A DNA stretch of 64,000 bases from Nitrospira moscoviensis (lineage in GTDB: Bacteria > Nitrospirota > Nitrospiria > Nitrospirales > Nitrospiraceae), in the NCBI RefSeq assembly GCF_001273775.1, contig NZ_CP011801.1, positions 3,822,001-3,886,000 on the forward strand, in the 5' to 3' direction. Below are positions 26,883 to 35,563 of the stretch, piece by piece (position 1 is the stretch's first letter; every line of letters begins with the position of its first letter). The translations under genes and the position numbers were made by a program. The notes beneath the pieces are model-generated. The model was given only the letters and a program-made list of their open reading frames with translations, was not told the DNA's origin and did not search any database.

Positions 26883-27701
26883 TCAGAAGATGGCTTTGAC
26901 GAGTTCTAAGATGCTTCGCTGCATGTCGGGATCGTCGGTGATGGGGCGGGCGACGGCGACGTCGCAGGCTCGGTCCGGCGGGACGCCTTGCCGGATCAAC
27001 GTGCCGGCGTAGATCAACAGCCTGGTGCTCACGCCTTCTTCGAGCCCGTGGTTCTTGAGATTGCGGACTTTGCCCCCGAGTTTGACCAGGCTCCCGGCGA
27101 CAGCGGCGCTCACGGCCGCTTCCCGTTCCACCACCCGCGCCTCGACCTCGGGCGTCGGGTAGTCGAACTCGATCGCCATGAAACGCTGCTTGGTGCTCTG
27201 CTTCAGATCTTTCAACACGCTTTGATAGCCGGGATTGTAGGACATCACGAGCATGAACTCGTCCGCCGCTTCGACGACCTGGCCCTTCTTCTCGATCGGC
27301 AGCAGGCGGCGGTCGTCGCTGAGCGGGTGGATGATGACCGTCGTGTCTTTCCGCGCTTCCACCACCTCGTCGAGATAGACAATCGCGCCGTGCTTGACTC
27401 CGAGAGTGAGGGGCCCGTCCATCCAGACCGTTTCCTGGCCTTTGAGCAGGTAGCGGCCGACCAGATCGGAGGCCGTCAGATCTTCGTGGCAAGCCACGGT
27501 GATGAGCGGACGCCCCAACTTGTACGCCATGTGCTGGACGAAGCGGGTCTTGCCGCAGCCGGTCGGGCCCTTCAACATCACGGGCATCTTGCTCGCCGCC
27601 GCGATCGTGAAGAGCGCAACCTCGTCGCGCACCTCGGCATAAAACGGCTCGTGCTCGATGCGATAGGACTGGAGAGCGAGTTCCCGGCCCGGCTGAGTCA
27701 T
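26883..27701 (-). CDS. CbbQ/NirQ/NorQ-type AAA+ ATPase (MoxR family)
   Basis: This encodes 272 residues. Walker A is GPTGCGKTR (45-53), Walker B is AIVYLDEV (about 108-115), and sensor 1 lies in [11 protein letters not shown]. The [18 protein letters not shown] segment is a hallmark of the CbbQ/NorQ clade, hexameric ATPases that activate Rubisco or nitric oxide reductase with a VWA partner. That partner (CbbO-like) is at 21617-24637, separated by two oppositely oriented genes. Neither Rubisco nor nor genes are in the window. A GAGGAAT site precedes the ATG. Confidence 0.9.
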   Translation of the reverse strand: MTQPGRELALQSYRIEHEPFYAEVRDEVALFTIAAASKMPVMLKGPTGCGKTRFVQHMAYKLGRPLITVACHEDLTASDLVGRYLLKGQETVWMDGPLTLGVKHGAIVYLDEVVEARKDTTVIIHPLSDDRRLLPIEKKGQVVEAADEFMLVMSYNPGYQSVLKDLKQSTKQRFMAIEFDYPTPEVEARVVEREAAVSAAVAGSLVKLGGKVRNLKNHGLEEGVSTRLLIYAGTLIRQGVPPDRACDVAVARPITDDPDMQRSILELVKAIF

Positions 27702-27760
27702 CTGTGATGCATTCCTCGTGGTGGAGCAGCACGATAAACGGAACGGAGACCGAAGATCAA

Positions 27761-27800
27761 CCCTTCGACAGGCTCAGGGCAGCCCCAGGCTTAGGGCAGG
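27761..27800. repeat. CCTTCGACAGGCTCAGG dispersed repeat
   Basis: The 17-base core CCTTCGACAGGCTCAGG with a degenerate second half (CCCCAGGCTTAGGGCAGG) fits the dispersed intergenic repeat that in many genomes yields spurious PFDKLRA or TLRQAQG peptides. It lies between the hybrid kinase and the CbbQ-like gene, and I see one copy in this window. Confidence 0.6.
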
Positions 27801-27804
27801 CCCC

Positions 27805-30800
27805 TCAGGCCACCTTGACGCTGTCCAGGACCTCGCGGACCTTTTGCATGAGGACGTTCGGAGTGAAGGGCTTTTGGAGAAACGCCGTCTCGCGCTTGAC
27901 GCCCTGTGAAAAGACGGGATGGTCCGGGTAGCCGGACATGTACAACACTTTCATGTCGGGCCGCACGGCCGTCAGTTTTTCGGCGACCTCCGGCCCGCTC
28001 ATCTGCGGCATGACGACGTCGGTCAGCAACAGGTGGATGGGGCCCAGGTGTTTCGCGCCGGTCAGCAGGGCTTCGATGCCGTGCCGCGCCACCAGCACGG
28101 TGTAGCCGTGCAGGCGGAGCGCTTCATGGACCAGCCCGCGTACCGCCGGCTCGTCTTCCACTAAGAGAATCGTTTCGCGGCCGCGCGCATGGCCCGCCGC
28201 GCCGGTGCCGACGTCCGCCCTCTGCGCGGCCTCATCCACGCGCGGGAAGAAAATCTTGAAGGTGGTCCCCCGACCTTGCTTGCTCTCCACCCCGATTGTG
28301 CCGCCGCTCTGCTTCACGATCCCGTAGACGGTCGAGAGACCCAGCCCGGTGCCTTTGCCCTTCTCTTTGGTGGTGAAAAAGGGCTCGAACAAGTGGGACT
28401 GCGTCTCCTCGTTCATACCATGGCCCGTATCCCGCACCGCCAACAGAACGTATGATCCTTCTTCCAGCACCATGGTTTCCCGCCGGGGACCTTTGCCGAT
28501 CGTGACGTTGCGGGTCTCGATCGTGAGCCGCCCGCCGGTCGGCATCGCGTCCCGCGCGTTCACCGCCAGGTTCATGATCACTTGTTCGATCTGCCCCGGA
28601 TCCGCCTTGATGGATCCCAACTGCTGATCGAGATCGGCGCACAGCTCGATGATGTCTTCCCCCAGGAGCCGGCGCAGCATGCCGTCCATGTTCATGATGA
28701 CCGCGTTCAAATCCACGACCTTGGCCGACACGAACTGGCGCCGGCTGAAGGCCAACAGCTGCCCGGTGAGCCCCGCCGCGCGGTCGGCGGCCTTTTTCAC
28801 CTCTTCCATCTCGCGATGCATGGGATCGGTCGGGGCCAGGCGGGTGAGAATCAGCTCGCTGTACCCGCGGATGACGGTCAGCAGATTGTTGAAATCATGC
28901 GCCACTCCGCCGGCGAGCCGGCCGACCGCTTCCATCTTCTGCGACTGCCGCAGCTGCGCCTCGGTCTGATGCAAGGCGTCCTCGGCCCGTGCCCGCTCGC
29001 CGAATTGCCCGATCTTGAGGCCGATGTCGGCCACCATCTTCAGCAACTCGTCGTCCGGCTCCCGGACCTGACGGCTGAAGAGCTCCACGACACCTTCGAC
29101 GTCGCCCGCCACGCGGATCGGAAAGCCGAACGCCCCGTGCAGCCCGCCCTTCGCCGCCGCCTCGGCCCGGAGAAAATTGCCGTCCTGGGCCACGTCCGTG
29201 ATCCACACCGGTTGCCCGCTCTCCCAAATGCGGCCCGGCAGTCCCGCGCCCGGTTTGAAGACCTGCCGCCATGTGGCCATCACGAACTCGTCGGCCTCGA
29301 TGGAGGCCGATTTCCACTGATCGAGGCAGCGCAGCGTGCCGGTGGGTTTGTCGAACCGCCAAAAGACGCCGAGGTCCCATTCGAGGCTTTCGCCGACCGC
29401 CTGGATGATTTTCGGCACGGCCTCTTCCAAAGTCCTGGACTCCGACAAGACCCGCGTCACGGCATACTGCGAGGCCAGGCGCCGCTCGGTGCGCCGCCGA
29501 TCGGTGATGTCCCGAATGAAGGCGCTGAAGATGTAGGCCTCGCCGATGCGGGCCGGTGAGACGGACAGTTCCACCGGAAATTCGCGGCCGTCCTTGTGAC
29601 GGGCGGTGATCTCCACACGGCGGTTGAGAATGGACCCTTCGCTGGTCCGGAGAAACTCTTGAATGCCTTTGAAATGCGCGTCGCGATCCCGCGCGGGGAT
29701 GATCGTGTCGGTCAACAGCCGCCCCAACGCCTCCTGCCGGGACCAGCCGAAAATCGCCGCGGCCTGCGCGTTCCAATCGGTGACGATCCCCGCCGCGTCG
29801 ATCGTGACGACGCCGTCCAACGCCGTATCGACGATCGCCCGATTCCGCTCCTGGCTTTGCAGCAACGCCGCCTCGGCGGCGCGCGCCCAGGCGCTTTCCT
29901 GTTGCGCCTGCCGACACTCCGCCCGCAGCCGCGAGGTGGACCAGAGCAGCAACACCAGCAGCGGAACCCAGACCACCGTGCCGGCGATGCCGACTTTCCA
30001 CAGGATGGATCGGATCGGCTGGAGCACGTAGTCCCGGTCCATGCGCATCAGCACCGTCCAGCCGTACCCGGGGAAATCGTCGAACCCCTTCGTCGACGCA
30101 TAGCCGGTCACGACGCCGACGTGCCGCCGGAGATGCTCTTCTTCGATGAATCCCGGCCCGCCGTCACGGCTCGCCGCGGCCGACGGCAACCCCATCGAGA
30201 GCAAATTCAGATTCCCCTTGTGCTCCAAATCGGAGTCGACGAAGACCCTCCCCGACCGCGTCAGCATCTGATACTCCACCGACCCGACAAAACCCGAGCG
30301 CTGCTCCAGCGACCGGATCGTCCGCGTCGTCACCTCTTCGATCGTCGGCACCGCGATGCGACTGGTCACGACGCCGAGAAAATTGCCTTGCGAATCCAGG
30401 ATCGGCGCGGAGAACCCCACGGTTTCGACGCCGTTGTCCGCATCATGGATCATGACGTCGTCGGAGACGATCTCCCGCCGGACGCGCGCCGCCTGAAACC
30501 AGGCGCTCCGGTTATAGTCCTGCCCCACCAGATGCTCGTCCGTCGCGGCGATCATGATCCCCTGCTGGTTCGTGACCCCCAGCCAGGCATACATCGGCGC
30601 ATAGGCGGTCTTCATCCAGTCGAGATAGCCGGTGAGAAACGCCCGGTCGGAAGCGCGGAGCGCGAAGGCGCGGGCCATCATTTGCGCGTCGCCGTAGCGC
30701 TCGAACAACAGCCGGTCGAGTTTGTCGGCGACTTCGGCCGCCGCCAGCATCAGCTCTTCTCCCGAAGCCGCGACGAGATGCCGCTCGACGTACCGGAGCA

Positions 30801-30909
30801 AAAAGGTGCCCAGGCCGAGCGCGAGGACGGTCATCAGGACGATGAGAGAGGGCAGCCACCGATAGCGGCGCCATTCCGCTCCGGCGGACGATGTCACCGG
30901 GAAGCTCAT
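27805..30909 (-). CDS. Hybrid sensor histidine kinase (Cache-PAS-GAF-HisKA-HATPase-REC)
   Basis: The chosen start MSFPVTSSAGAEW gives 1034 residues. Order: TM1 (about 19-40), periplasmic double-Cache sensor (about 45-300), TM2 (about 303-323), PAS (about 355-475), GAF (about 495-640), HisKA with phospho-acceptor His in GGVAHDFNN (near 668), HATPase with NLAVNARDAMP and GTGLGLSTVYGI, and a C-terminal receiver with phospho-Asp in LLLTDVVMP (near 965). The ATG overlaps the stop of the upstream YkgJ/DUF2156 gene (ATGA), so the two are translationally coupled. The ligand and downstream regulator are unknown. Confidence 0.9.
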   Translation of the reverse strand: MSFPVTSSAGAEWRRYRWLPSLIVLMTVLALGLGTFLLRYVERHLVAASGEELMLAAAEVADKLDRLLFERYGDAQMMARAFALRASDRAFLTGYLDWMKTAYAPMYAWLGVTNQQGIMIAATDEHLVGQDYNRSAWFQAARVRREIVSDDVMIHDADNGVETVGFSAPILDSQGNFLGVVTSRIAVPTIEEVTTRTIRSLEQRSGFVGSVEYQMLTRSGRVFVDSDLEHKGNLNLLSMGLPSAAASRDGGPGFIEEEHLRRHVGVVTGYASTKGFDDFPGYGWTVLMRMDRDYVLQPIRSILWKVGIAGTVVWVPLLVLLLWSTSRLRAECRQAQQESAWARAAEAALLQSQERNRAIVDTALDGVVTIDAAGIVTDWNAQAAAIFGWSRQEALGRLLTDTIIPARDRDAHFKGIQEFLRTSEGSILNRRVEITARHKDGREFPVELSVSPARIGEAYIFSAFIRDITDRRRTERRLASQYAVTRVLSESRTLEEAVPKIIQAVGESLEWDLGVFWRFDKPTGTLRCLDQWKSASIEADEFVMATWRQVFKPGAGLPGRIWESGQPVWITDVAQDGNFLRAEAAAKGGLHGAFGFPIRVAGDVEGVVELFSRQVREPDDELLKMVADIGLKIGQFGERARAEDALHQTEAQLRQSQKMEAVGRLAGGVAHDFNNLLTVIRGYSELILTRLAPTDPMHREMEEVKKAADRAAGLTGQLLAFSRRQFVSAKVVDLNAVIMNMDGMLRRLLGEDIIELCADLDQQLGSIKADPGQIEQVIMNLAVNARDAMPTGGRLTIETRNVTIGKGPRRETMVLEEGSYVLLAVRDTGHGMNEETQSHLFEPFFTTKEKGKGTGLGLSTVYGIVKQSGGTIGVESKQGRGTTFKIFFPRVDEAAQRADVGTGAAGHARGRETILLVEDEPAVRGLVHEALRLHGYTVLVARHGIEALLTGAKHLGPIHLLLTDVVMPQMSGPEVAEKLTAVRPDMKVLYMSGYPDHPVFSQGVKRETAFLQKPFTPNVLMQKVREVLDSVKVA

Positions 30910-32414
30910 GTCGGCCTTGTCAGCGTCCAATTGTCGATCATCATGGCAGGATGGTAGGCACGCTTCGCGGCGCGCAATCCCGGAAGGCCGGCGTCCTCCA
31001 TGACGTTGAGGTACTCCGCACCCTGTTCGACGGCGCCCCGGCAGGCGGCGCGAAACAGGTATTGGGCCAGACCGGGGATCGTCCGATCGGCTACTTCGAG
31101 CAGCACACAATACGTCCGCGGCGTCAGCCAATACCCGAACGTGTAGGCCGCGACGGATCCTTCGACACGGGCGACGAGCCCTGTCAAGCCGAGCGGTTCC
31201 GCCTCGGCGAAGACCACCCGGTGCGCGGCCTGCGCATCGTCGAGCAGCAACTGGGCAACCGCGTCCAAGGTCCCGGCCGCTTTCTGCCGCGACCACCGAT
31301 CATACAGCCCCCGGCACTCGGCCTGATCGTCCTTGGTGTAGGCCGCCAGCTCAATGGCCTGTTCCCGTTCGGCCCGGTTGCAGAGGGCGCGTTGCGACTT
31401 GTACCGATCGCCCACCAGTGCGGCGAGCGCCGGAGCATGATAGAGATAGTCCCCGTCTTTTCGGGTGCAGGAGAATCCGGCCGGCGCCAAGCCGTCCTTC
31501 TGCCGCGTCATCACGTTCTCGATCCGGCTGACCGGCGACGATCCGTTCCACTCCTCCATGAAATCGAACGCCCGAGCGACCGACCGATCCAACGGCCGTG
31601 GTCCGAGCGGTGGCAGGGGCATGAACATGCCATCGGCCGACTCGGCAAAGAGGTAGAGCGTCTGATCCCGCTCCAGCCACCAATACGGCAACAGCGAAGT
31701 CCACACGGCGTGGTAGGGAAAGGCATAGGCGGCCAGCGCATCGGCCGCGAGCAGTCCCGATTGGTCCAACGCGCGCGTCAATCTTCCAGCTTCCGAAAGG
31801 GTGAGGGGGGACAGACGCGGATCCACCGACCGCGACCGAGCCCGCGCTTTGAGCCGAGCGGTCAATGCCGGCAGCGGGCGCAGCACCACCACGTCATCCT
31901 GAAATCGGCCGACGAGCCGGGGATGGGCGGCCAGCGCGGCCAGCAGCGGTTCCGTTGCGAGGAGCGCCGTGATGTCCTCCGCGTGCCGTGCGATGGCAGG
32001 CGGCGGCGCCTCCACCATGAACGGACATTTGCTGTCCCAGCCCAAGAGTACGACCTGGTGCGCTTCGTCCCACATCAACGCCAGGGGATAGAGCCGGCAA
32101 TCGAAGGGTCGGGCGTCATAGATGCGGCAATGGTTGGTGGCGGGATCGAATGCGGGGCACAGGTAGCCCTCCCCGGCCGGATTTTTGGCCAGCGCGATTT
32201 GCGACCCGCCGGGGTCGGGGAAGCAGGCCGGATCGACGCCCGCGGCCACAGCTCGGGTGATTTCCTCGCCGGTAAAATAGGGCCGCAGAAAGCTGTCGGC
32301 CTCGGGGAATCGGCAGCAGACGTCGCAGCGAACGCAGGCGGAGCTGGGCACCAGTTGCGGCGGTTCCCGCCGCGCGGTGACCGGCGGCTCTGACTCGACC
32401 CTGACGAGGTCCAT
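30906..32414 (-). CDS. YkgJ-type Cys cluster and DUF2156 fusion protein
   Basis: The 502-residue protein joins two domains. Residues about 20-140 hold the YkgJ family metal/Fe-S cluster: CVRCDVCC, then a C-rich block with CPAFDPATNHC and DARPFDCRLYP. Residues about 225-500 resemble the DUF2156 / LPG synthase C-terminal GNAT-like domain, with PYHAVWTSLLPYWW and a late EYLNVMEDAGLPGLR. That domain transfers aminoacyl or similar groups in known members, so a redox-controlled acyltransferase is possible but unproven. The start (MDLVRVESE) lacks a strong ribosome-binding site. It leads an operon with the hybrid kinase. Confidence 0.72.
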   Translation of the reverse strand: MDLVRVESEPPVTARREPPQLVPSSACVRCDVCCRFPEADSFLRPYFTGEEITRAVAAGVDPACFPDPGGSQIALAKNPAGEGYLCPAFDPATNHCRIYDARPFDCRLYPLALMWDEAHQVVLLGWDSKCPFMVEAPPPAIARHAEDITALLATEPLLAALAAHPRLVGRFQDDVVVLRPLPALTARLKARARSRSVDPRLSPLTLSEAGRLTRALDQSGLLAADALAAYAFPYHAVWTSLLPYWWLERDQTLYLFAESADGMFMPLPPLGPRPLDRSVARAFDFMEEWNGSSPVSRIENVMTRQKDGLAPAGFSCTRKDGDYLYHAPALAALVGDRYKSQRALCNRAEREQAIELAAYTKDDQAECRGLYDRWSRQKAAGTLDAVAQLLLDDAQAAHRVVFAEAEPLGLTGLVARVEGSVAAYTFGYWLTPRTYCVLLEVADRTIPGLAQYLFRAACRGAVEQGAEYLNVMEDAGLPGLRAAKRAYHPAMMIDNWTLTRPT

Positions 32415-32563
32415 CGGATGTCCATCATACGACGCGTAAAAACACGTGGCAAGAAACGTTCCGTTTCTCTTCGAGAAGCACCGGCTCGGAGCCACGCTTC
32501 CCGCCCGAGCGATCGTAAAATCCGCGTATTGCTTGACCCTCTTCAAGGTCGCTGGGATACTCG

Positions 32564-33592
32564 ATGACTGACGCGCCGTTCACCCGAGACCCGTCGGCTA
32601 TGGCAGCTTCAGATGCGCCCCGCTACGACCCGCGGGCGCTGCTCAATTCCCAACCGGTCATCATCACGGTCATCGATCCGGTCACGCACAAGGCGGTCTT
32701 CCAAAACAGCAGCTCGCTGAGCAAGTTCGGCGACATTTCCAATCAGTCCTGCCATGAAAAGATCGCCGGCTGCGCGGCGCCCTGTGAATTTTGCAAAATG
32801 CCGGACGCGGTGGCGCAGCAGCACCCGACCGCCAGCGAAGTGCCGCTGCCCAACGACGAATACCTGCTCGTCCAATGGGCCCCGGTGGCGACCGAGGAGG
32901 GCGCCGTCCACGTCGTCGAGACGATCACCGACATTACGGCCTACAAACGGCAGCAGTCGCAGACCGAACAGCTCGTGAAACGGCTTTCGGACACCAACCG
33001 CGAGCTGCTGCACACGAACGAGCAGCTGCGGGATCAATCCTCGCGCGACAGTTTGACCGGGCTCTTCAATCACTCCTACTTCCAGCAGGCCTTGACGCAG
33101 ATGTGCGCGCGGTCGGCCCGCTCGGCCCGGCCCCTCTCCCTACTCTTCATCGATCTCGACAATTTCAAGAACATCAACGATACCTACGGCCACGCAGCGG
33201 GCGACCAGGTGTTGAAGGAGATGGGCTGGCTGCTCGACAGCCACCAGGCCGCGAGACGCCTGGCGCGCGCCGGCGACATTGCCGCCCGCTACGGCGGCGA
33301 GGAGTTCGCGCTGATTCTGCCCGATACTTCGATGGAGGGCGCCCTGAGCGCCGCCGAACGTGTCCGGCACCGGGTGACGACGCTCTTGTTGCTGCCCGAG
33401 CTCGCCCCGCTCGCGAAGCGGGACCTCTCCCTCACCTGCAGCATCGGGGTCGCGAGCTTCCCGATCCACGCGACGAATGCCTCCGGCCTGGTGGCCGCCG
33501 CCGATGCCGCCGTCTATGTCGCGAAGCGGTCTGGAAAGAACTGCGTCCGCATGGCGACGCCCGTCACTCCCAAGCCCCTTGTCCGCTCCTGA
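32564..33592 (+). CDS. Diguanylate cyclase with Cys-rich PAS-like sensor
   Basis: This encodes 342 residues. The N-terminal PAS-like domain (about 30-130) has four cysteines in CHEKIAGCAAPCEFC (about 63-77), suggesting a metal, Fe-S or disulfide sensor. A short coiled linker leads to a GGDEF domain (about 170-330) with active-site GGEEF near 244 and an upstream RAGD inhibitory site (RxxD), so it should make c-di-GMP with product feedback. A promoter-like TTGACC-17-GATACT ends 2 bases before the ATG; if real, the in-frame ATG at 32600 is the true start. Confidence 0.88.
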   Translation: MTDAPFTRDPSAMAASDAPRYDPRALLNSQPVIITVIDPVTHKAVFQNSSSLSKFGDISNQSCHEKIAGCAAPCEFCKMPDAVAQQHPTASEVPLPNDEYLLVQWAPVATEEGAVHVVETITDITAYKRQQSQTEQLVKRLSDTNRELLHTNEQLRDQSSRDSLTGLFNHSYFQQALTQMCARSARSARPLSLLFIDLDNFKNINDTYGHAAGDQVLKEMGWLLDSHQAARRLARAGDIAARYGGEEFALILPDTSMEGALSAAERVRHRVTTLLLLPELAPLAKRDLSLTCSIGVASFPIHATNASGLVAAADAAVYVAKRSGKNCVRMATPVTPKPLVRS

Positions 33593-33676
33593 ACACCGTG
33601 TTAGCATTCAGCACACCTCGCCTGGCGTTGCCACGGACCATCGGCTCCTGCGGGTGACGGCAAAGGATTCCTGTCC

Positions 33677-35152
33677 TTGGCACAAAGCGAACCCCTGTGT
33701 CCTTCGCTCTCATTTGACGCCGCGCTTGCCCGTGGCGCAGCCTTGCGCGCCCAGCTCAGCGCGGCCGGTCTGTTTGCCGACCAGATCTTGCATGAGTCGG
33801 ACTCCCATATTCCGGCCGGTGCCACCTGGCGAATCAGCCCCTGCCCGTTTCTGATCTCGCAGGAGCAGCTCGCTTTTTTCACCGCCCTCGGCCCGCAGCT
33901 CCTCTCCTTCTACCGGGCGCTGAATCGCCTTTATATGGACAGCGTGAAGGGTGGCCAGCCTGCCTGGGTCGCGCGGTATCTCGACCAAGGGAAGCCCGAG
34001 GGCCTGATCATGTTCAGCCGCATGAAGCGCTTTCGCGACGACCTTCCGGCCGTCATCAGACCCGATGTGATTCCCACACAGGACGGCATGGTGATCACGG
34101 AGCTGGATTCGGTGCCCGGCGGCATCGGTTTGACCGCCGCCATGAGCCGTTTCTACGGCGATCTCCACGGTCCGTCGTCGGACGCCTATCGTCTCGTCGG
34201 CGGACCGGAGGGCATGGTTCGCGGGTTTGCCTCCATGCTGAGGGCGGCCAGAGGAGAACATCAAGGATGTATCGCCATCGTCGTCTCGGAGGAGGCCAAA
34301 GACTATCGACCCGAAATGACATGGCTGGCCGCCCGCCTGCGCGATGCGGGCCTGACGGCCTTCTGCGTCGAGCCCCGCGAGGTGCATTTCACGGAAGAGG
34401 GACTCCGGTTGCGGACCGAGGACGGCGATCAGGCCGTCGGATTGATCTATCGGTTTTATGAGCTGTTCGACCTGTTGAACATCCCCAAAGCGGAATTGAT
34501 CCAGTATGCCGTGAAGAAGGGGCTGGTTGCAGTGACGCCGCCGTACAAGCCGGCGCTGGAGGAGAAATCGGCCTTTGCCTTACTCCATCACCCTCTGCTC
34601 CGGCCGTTTTGGGAGCGGGAGCTCGGAGCGGCCTCTCTGCTGCATTTCACCAGCGTCATGCCGCGCACCTGGCTCCTCGACCCGGCGCCGATTCCGCCCA
34701 GCGCCACCATTCCCGATCTCCAGGTGGGCGGCCGGGCGGTGGGGTCGTGGGAACCCTTGCAGCAGGCCGGACAAAAGGAGCGCCATTTCGTGATCAAACC
34801 GTCCGGCTTTTCCGAGCTGGCCTGGGGGAGCCGCGGCGTATCCGTCGGACACGACATGCCGCAAACCGAGTGGGCCGCCGCGCTCCAGACCGCGCTGGCC
34901 TCGTTCTCCCACACTCCCTATGTACTTCAAGAGTTCCATAAGGGGCGATTGTTCGACGTGGAGTATGTGGATGAGCCGTCGCAGAGCCTGATCCGCATGG
35001 CGGGACGAGCCAGGCTGTCGCCCTATTATTTTGTCTTGGACGGCCGGGTGGAATTGGCCGGCATTCTGGCCACTGTTTGCCCGGCGGATAAGAAAATCCT
35101 CCACGGGATGCGGGATGCCGTGATGGTGCCCTGCGCCGTGCGAACCACGTAG
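33677..35152 (+). CDS. ATP-grasp-like protein of unknown function
   Basis: This gives 491 residues from a TTG start with AAAGGA about 8 bases upstream. The order of motifs (ITELDSVPGGIGLTAAM near 140, then a Rossmann-like middle with IAIVVSEEAKDYRPE, then HFVIKPSGFSELAWGSRGV near 370 and VLQEFHKGRLFDVEY near 415) suggests a circularly permuted ATP-grasp enzyme related to glutathionylspermidine synthase-like proteins. The nucleotide-binding lysine would be in VIKPSG. The ligated substrates are unknown. The gene lies 84 bases after the cyclase and before a glutaredoxin-like gene. Confidence 0.6.
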   Translation: MAQSEPLCPSLSFDAALARGAALRAQLSAAGLFADQILHESDSHIPAGATWRISPCPFLISQEQLAFFTALGPQLLSFYRALNRLYMDSVKGGQPAWVARYLDQGKPEGLIMFSRMKRFRDDLPAVIRPDVIPTQDGMVITELDSVPGGIGLTAAMSRFYGDLHGPSSDAYRLVGGPEGMVRGFASMLRAARGEHQGCIAIVVSEEAKDYRPEMTWLAARLRDAGLTAFCVEPREVHFTEEGLRLRTEDGDQAVGLIYRFYELFDLLNIPKAELIQYAVKKGLVAVTPPYKPALEEKSAFALLHHPLLRPFWERELGAASLLHFTSVMPRTWLLDPAPIPPSATIPDLQVGGRAVGSWEPLQQAGQKERHFVIKPSGFSELAWGSRGVSVGHDMPQTEWAAALQTALASFSHTPYVLQEFHKGRLFDVEYVDEPSQSLIRMAGRARLSPYYFVLDGRVELAGILATVCPADKKILHGMRDAVMVPCAVRTT

Positions 35153-35224
35153 GCCTGTCGGTCCGGGTCCGGCCCAAATGACGGATTCCACTTTGAGACT
35201 TTTCCTGGTAGCCTAAGAGCCATC

Positions 35225-35470
35225 ATGGCCTTGACCCTCTACCATGTCGACTGGTGTCCCGAGTGCGCGCTCGTGCGAGACAGGCTGGCCGAGTTGGGTG
35301 TGCCGTACCAGGATGTGGTCGTCCCCGATGTCCGGCCGATGCGCAAACAGGTCTATGACGTCTCGGGACAGTATTTCGTGCCGGTGCTGAAGGACGGCGA
35401 GACCGTGTTGAGCGAGACCCACGAGATTCTGGCCCACCTCGATACTCACTATGCCAAGACAGCCTCGTAA
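35225..35470 (+). CDS. Glutaredoxin-like / GST N-terminal domain protein
   Basis: This 81-residue protein is a single thioredoxin-fold domain: LTLYHVDWCPECALVRDRL places a CPEC redox motif at 11-14, and QYFVPVLKDGETVLSETHEI gives the cis-Pro and the SE motif of glutathione-binding GST N-terminal domains. It may be a dithiol glutaredoxin with unusual CPEC in place of CPYC. It sits between the ATP-grasp-like gene and kamA. Confidence 0.82.
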   Translation: MALTLYHVDWCPECALVRDRLAELGVPYQDVVVPDVRPMRKQVYDVSGQYFVPVLKDGETVLSETHEILAHLDTHYAKTAS

Positions 35471-35563
35471 CGGCCGCCTCGCCGCAGCCCTCGAGTCGGA
35501 CCGCGGGACTTCTGTTCGGACTGATCCCTCCCGGTCTCTCGTCTGACAAGGAGCGTACCGCCC

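Noticed and set aside
30910..31296. Long N-terminal extension of the hybrid kinase frame
   Set aside because: The extension overlaps the YkgJ/DUF2156 gene and has no similarity; the ATGA-linked start at 30909 begins with a normal TM segment.
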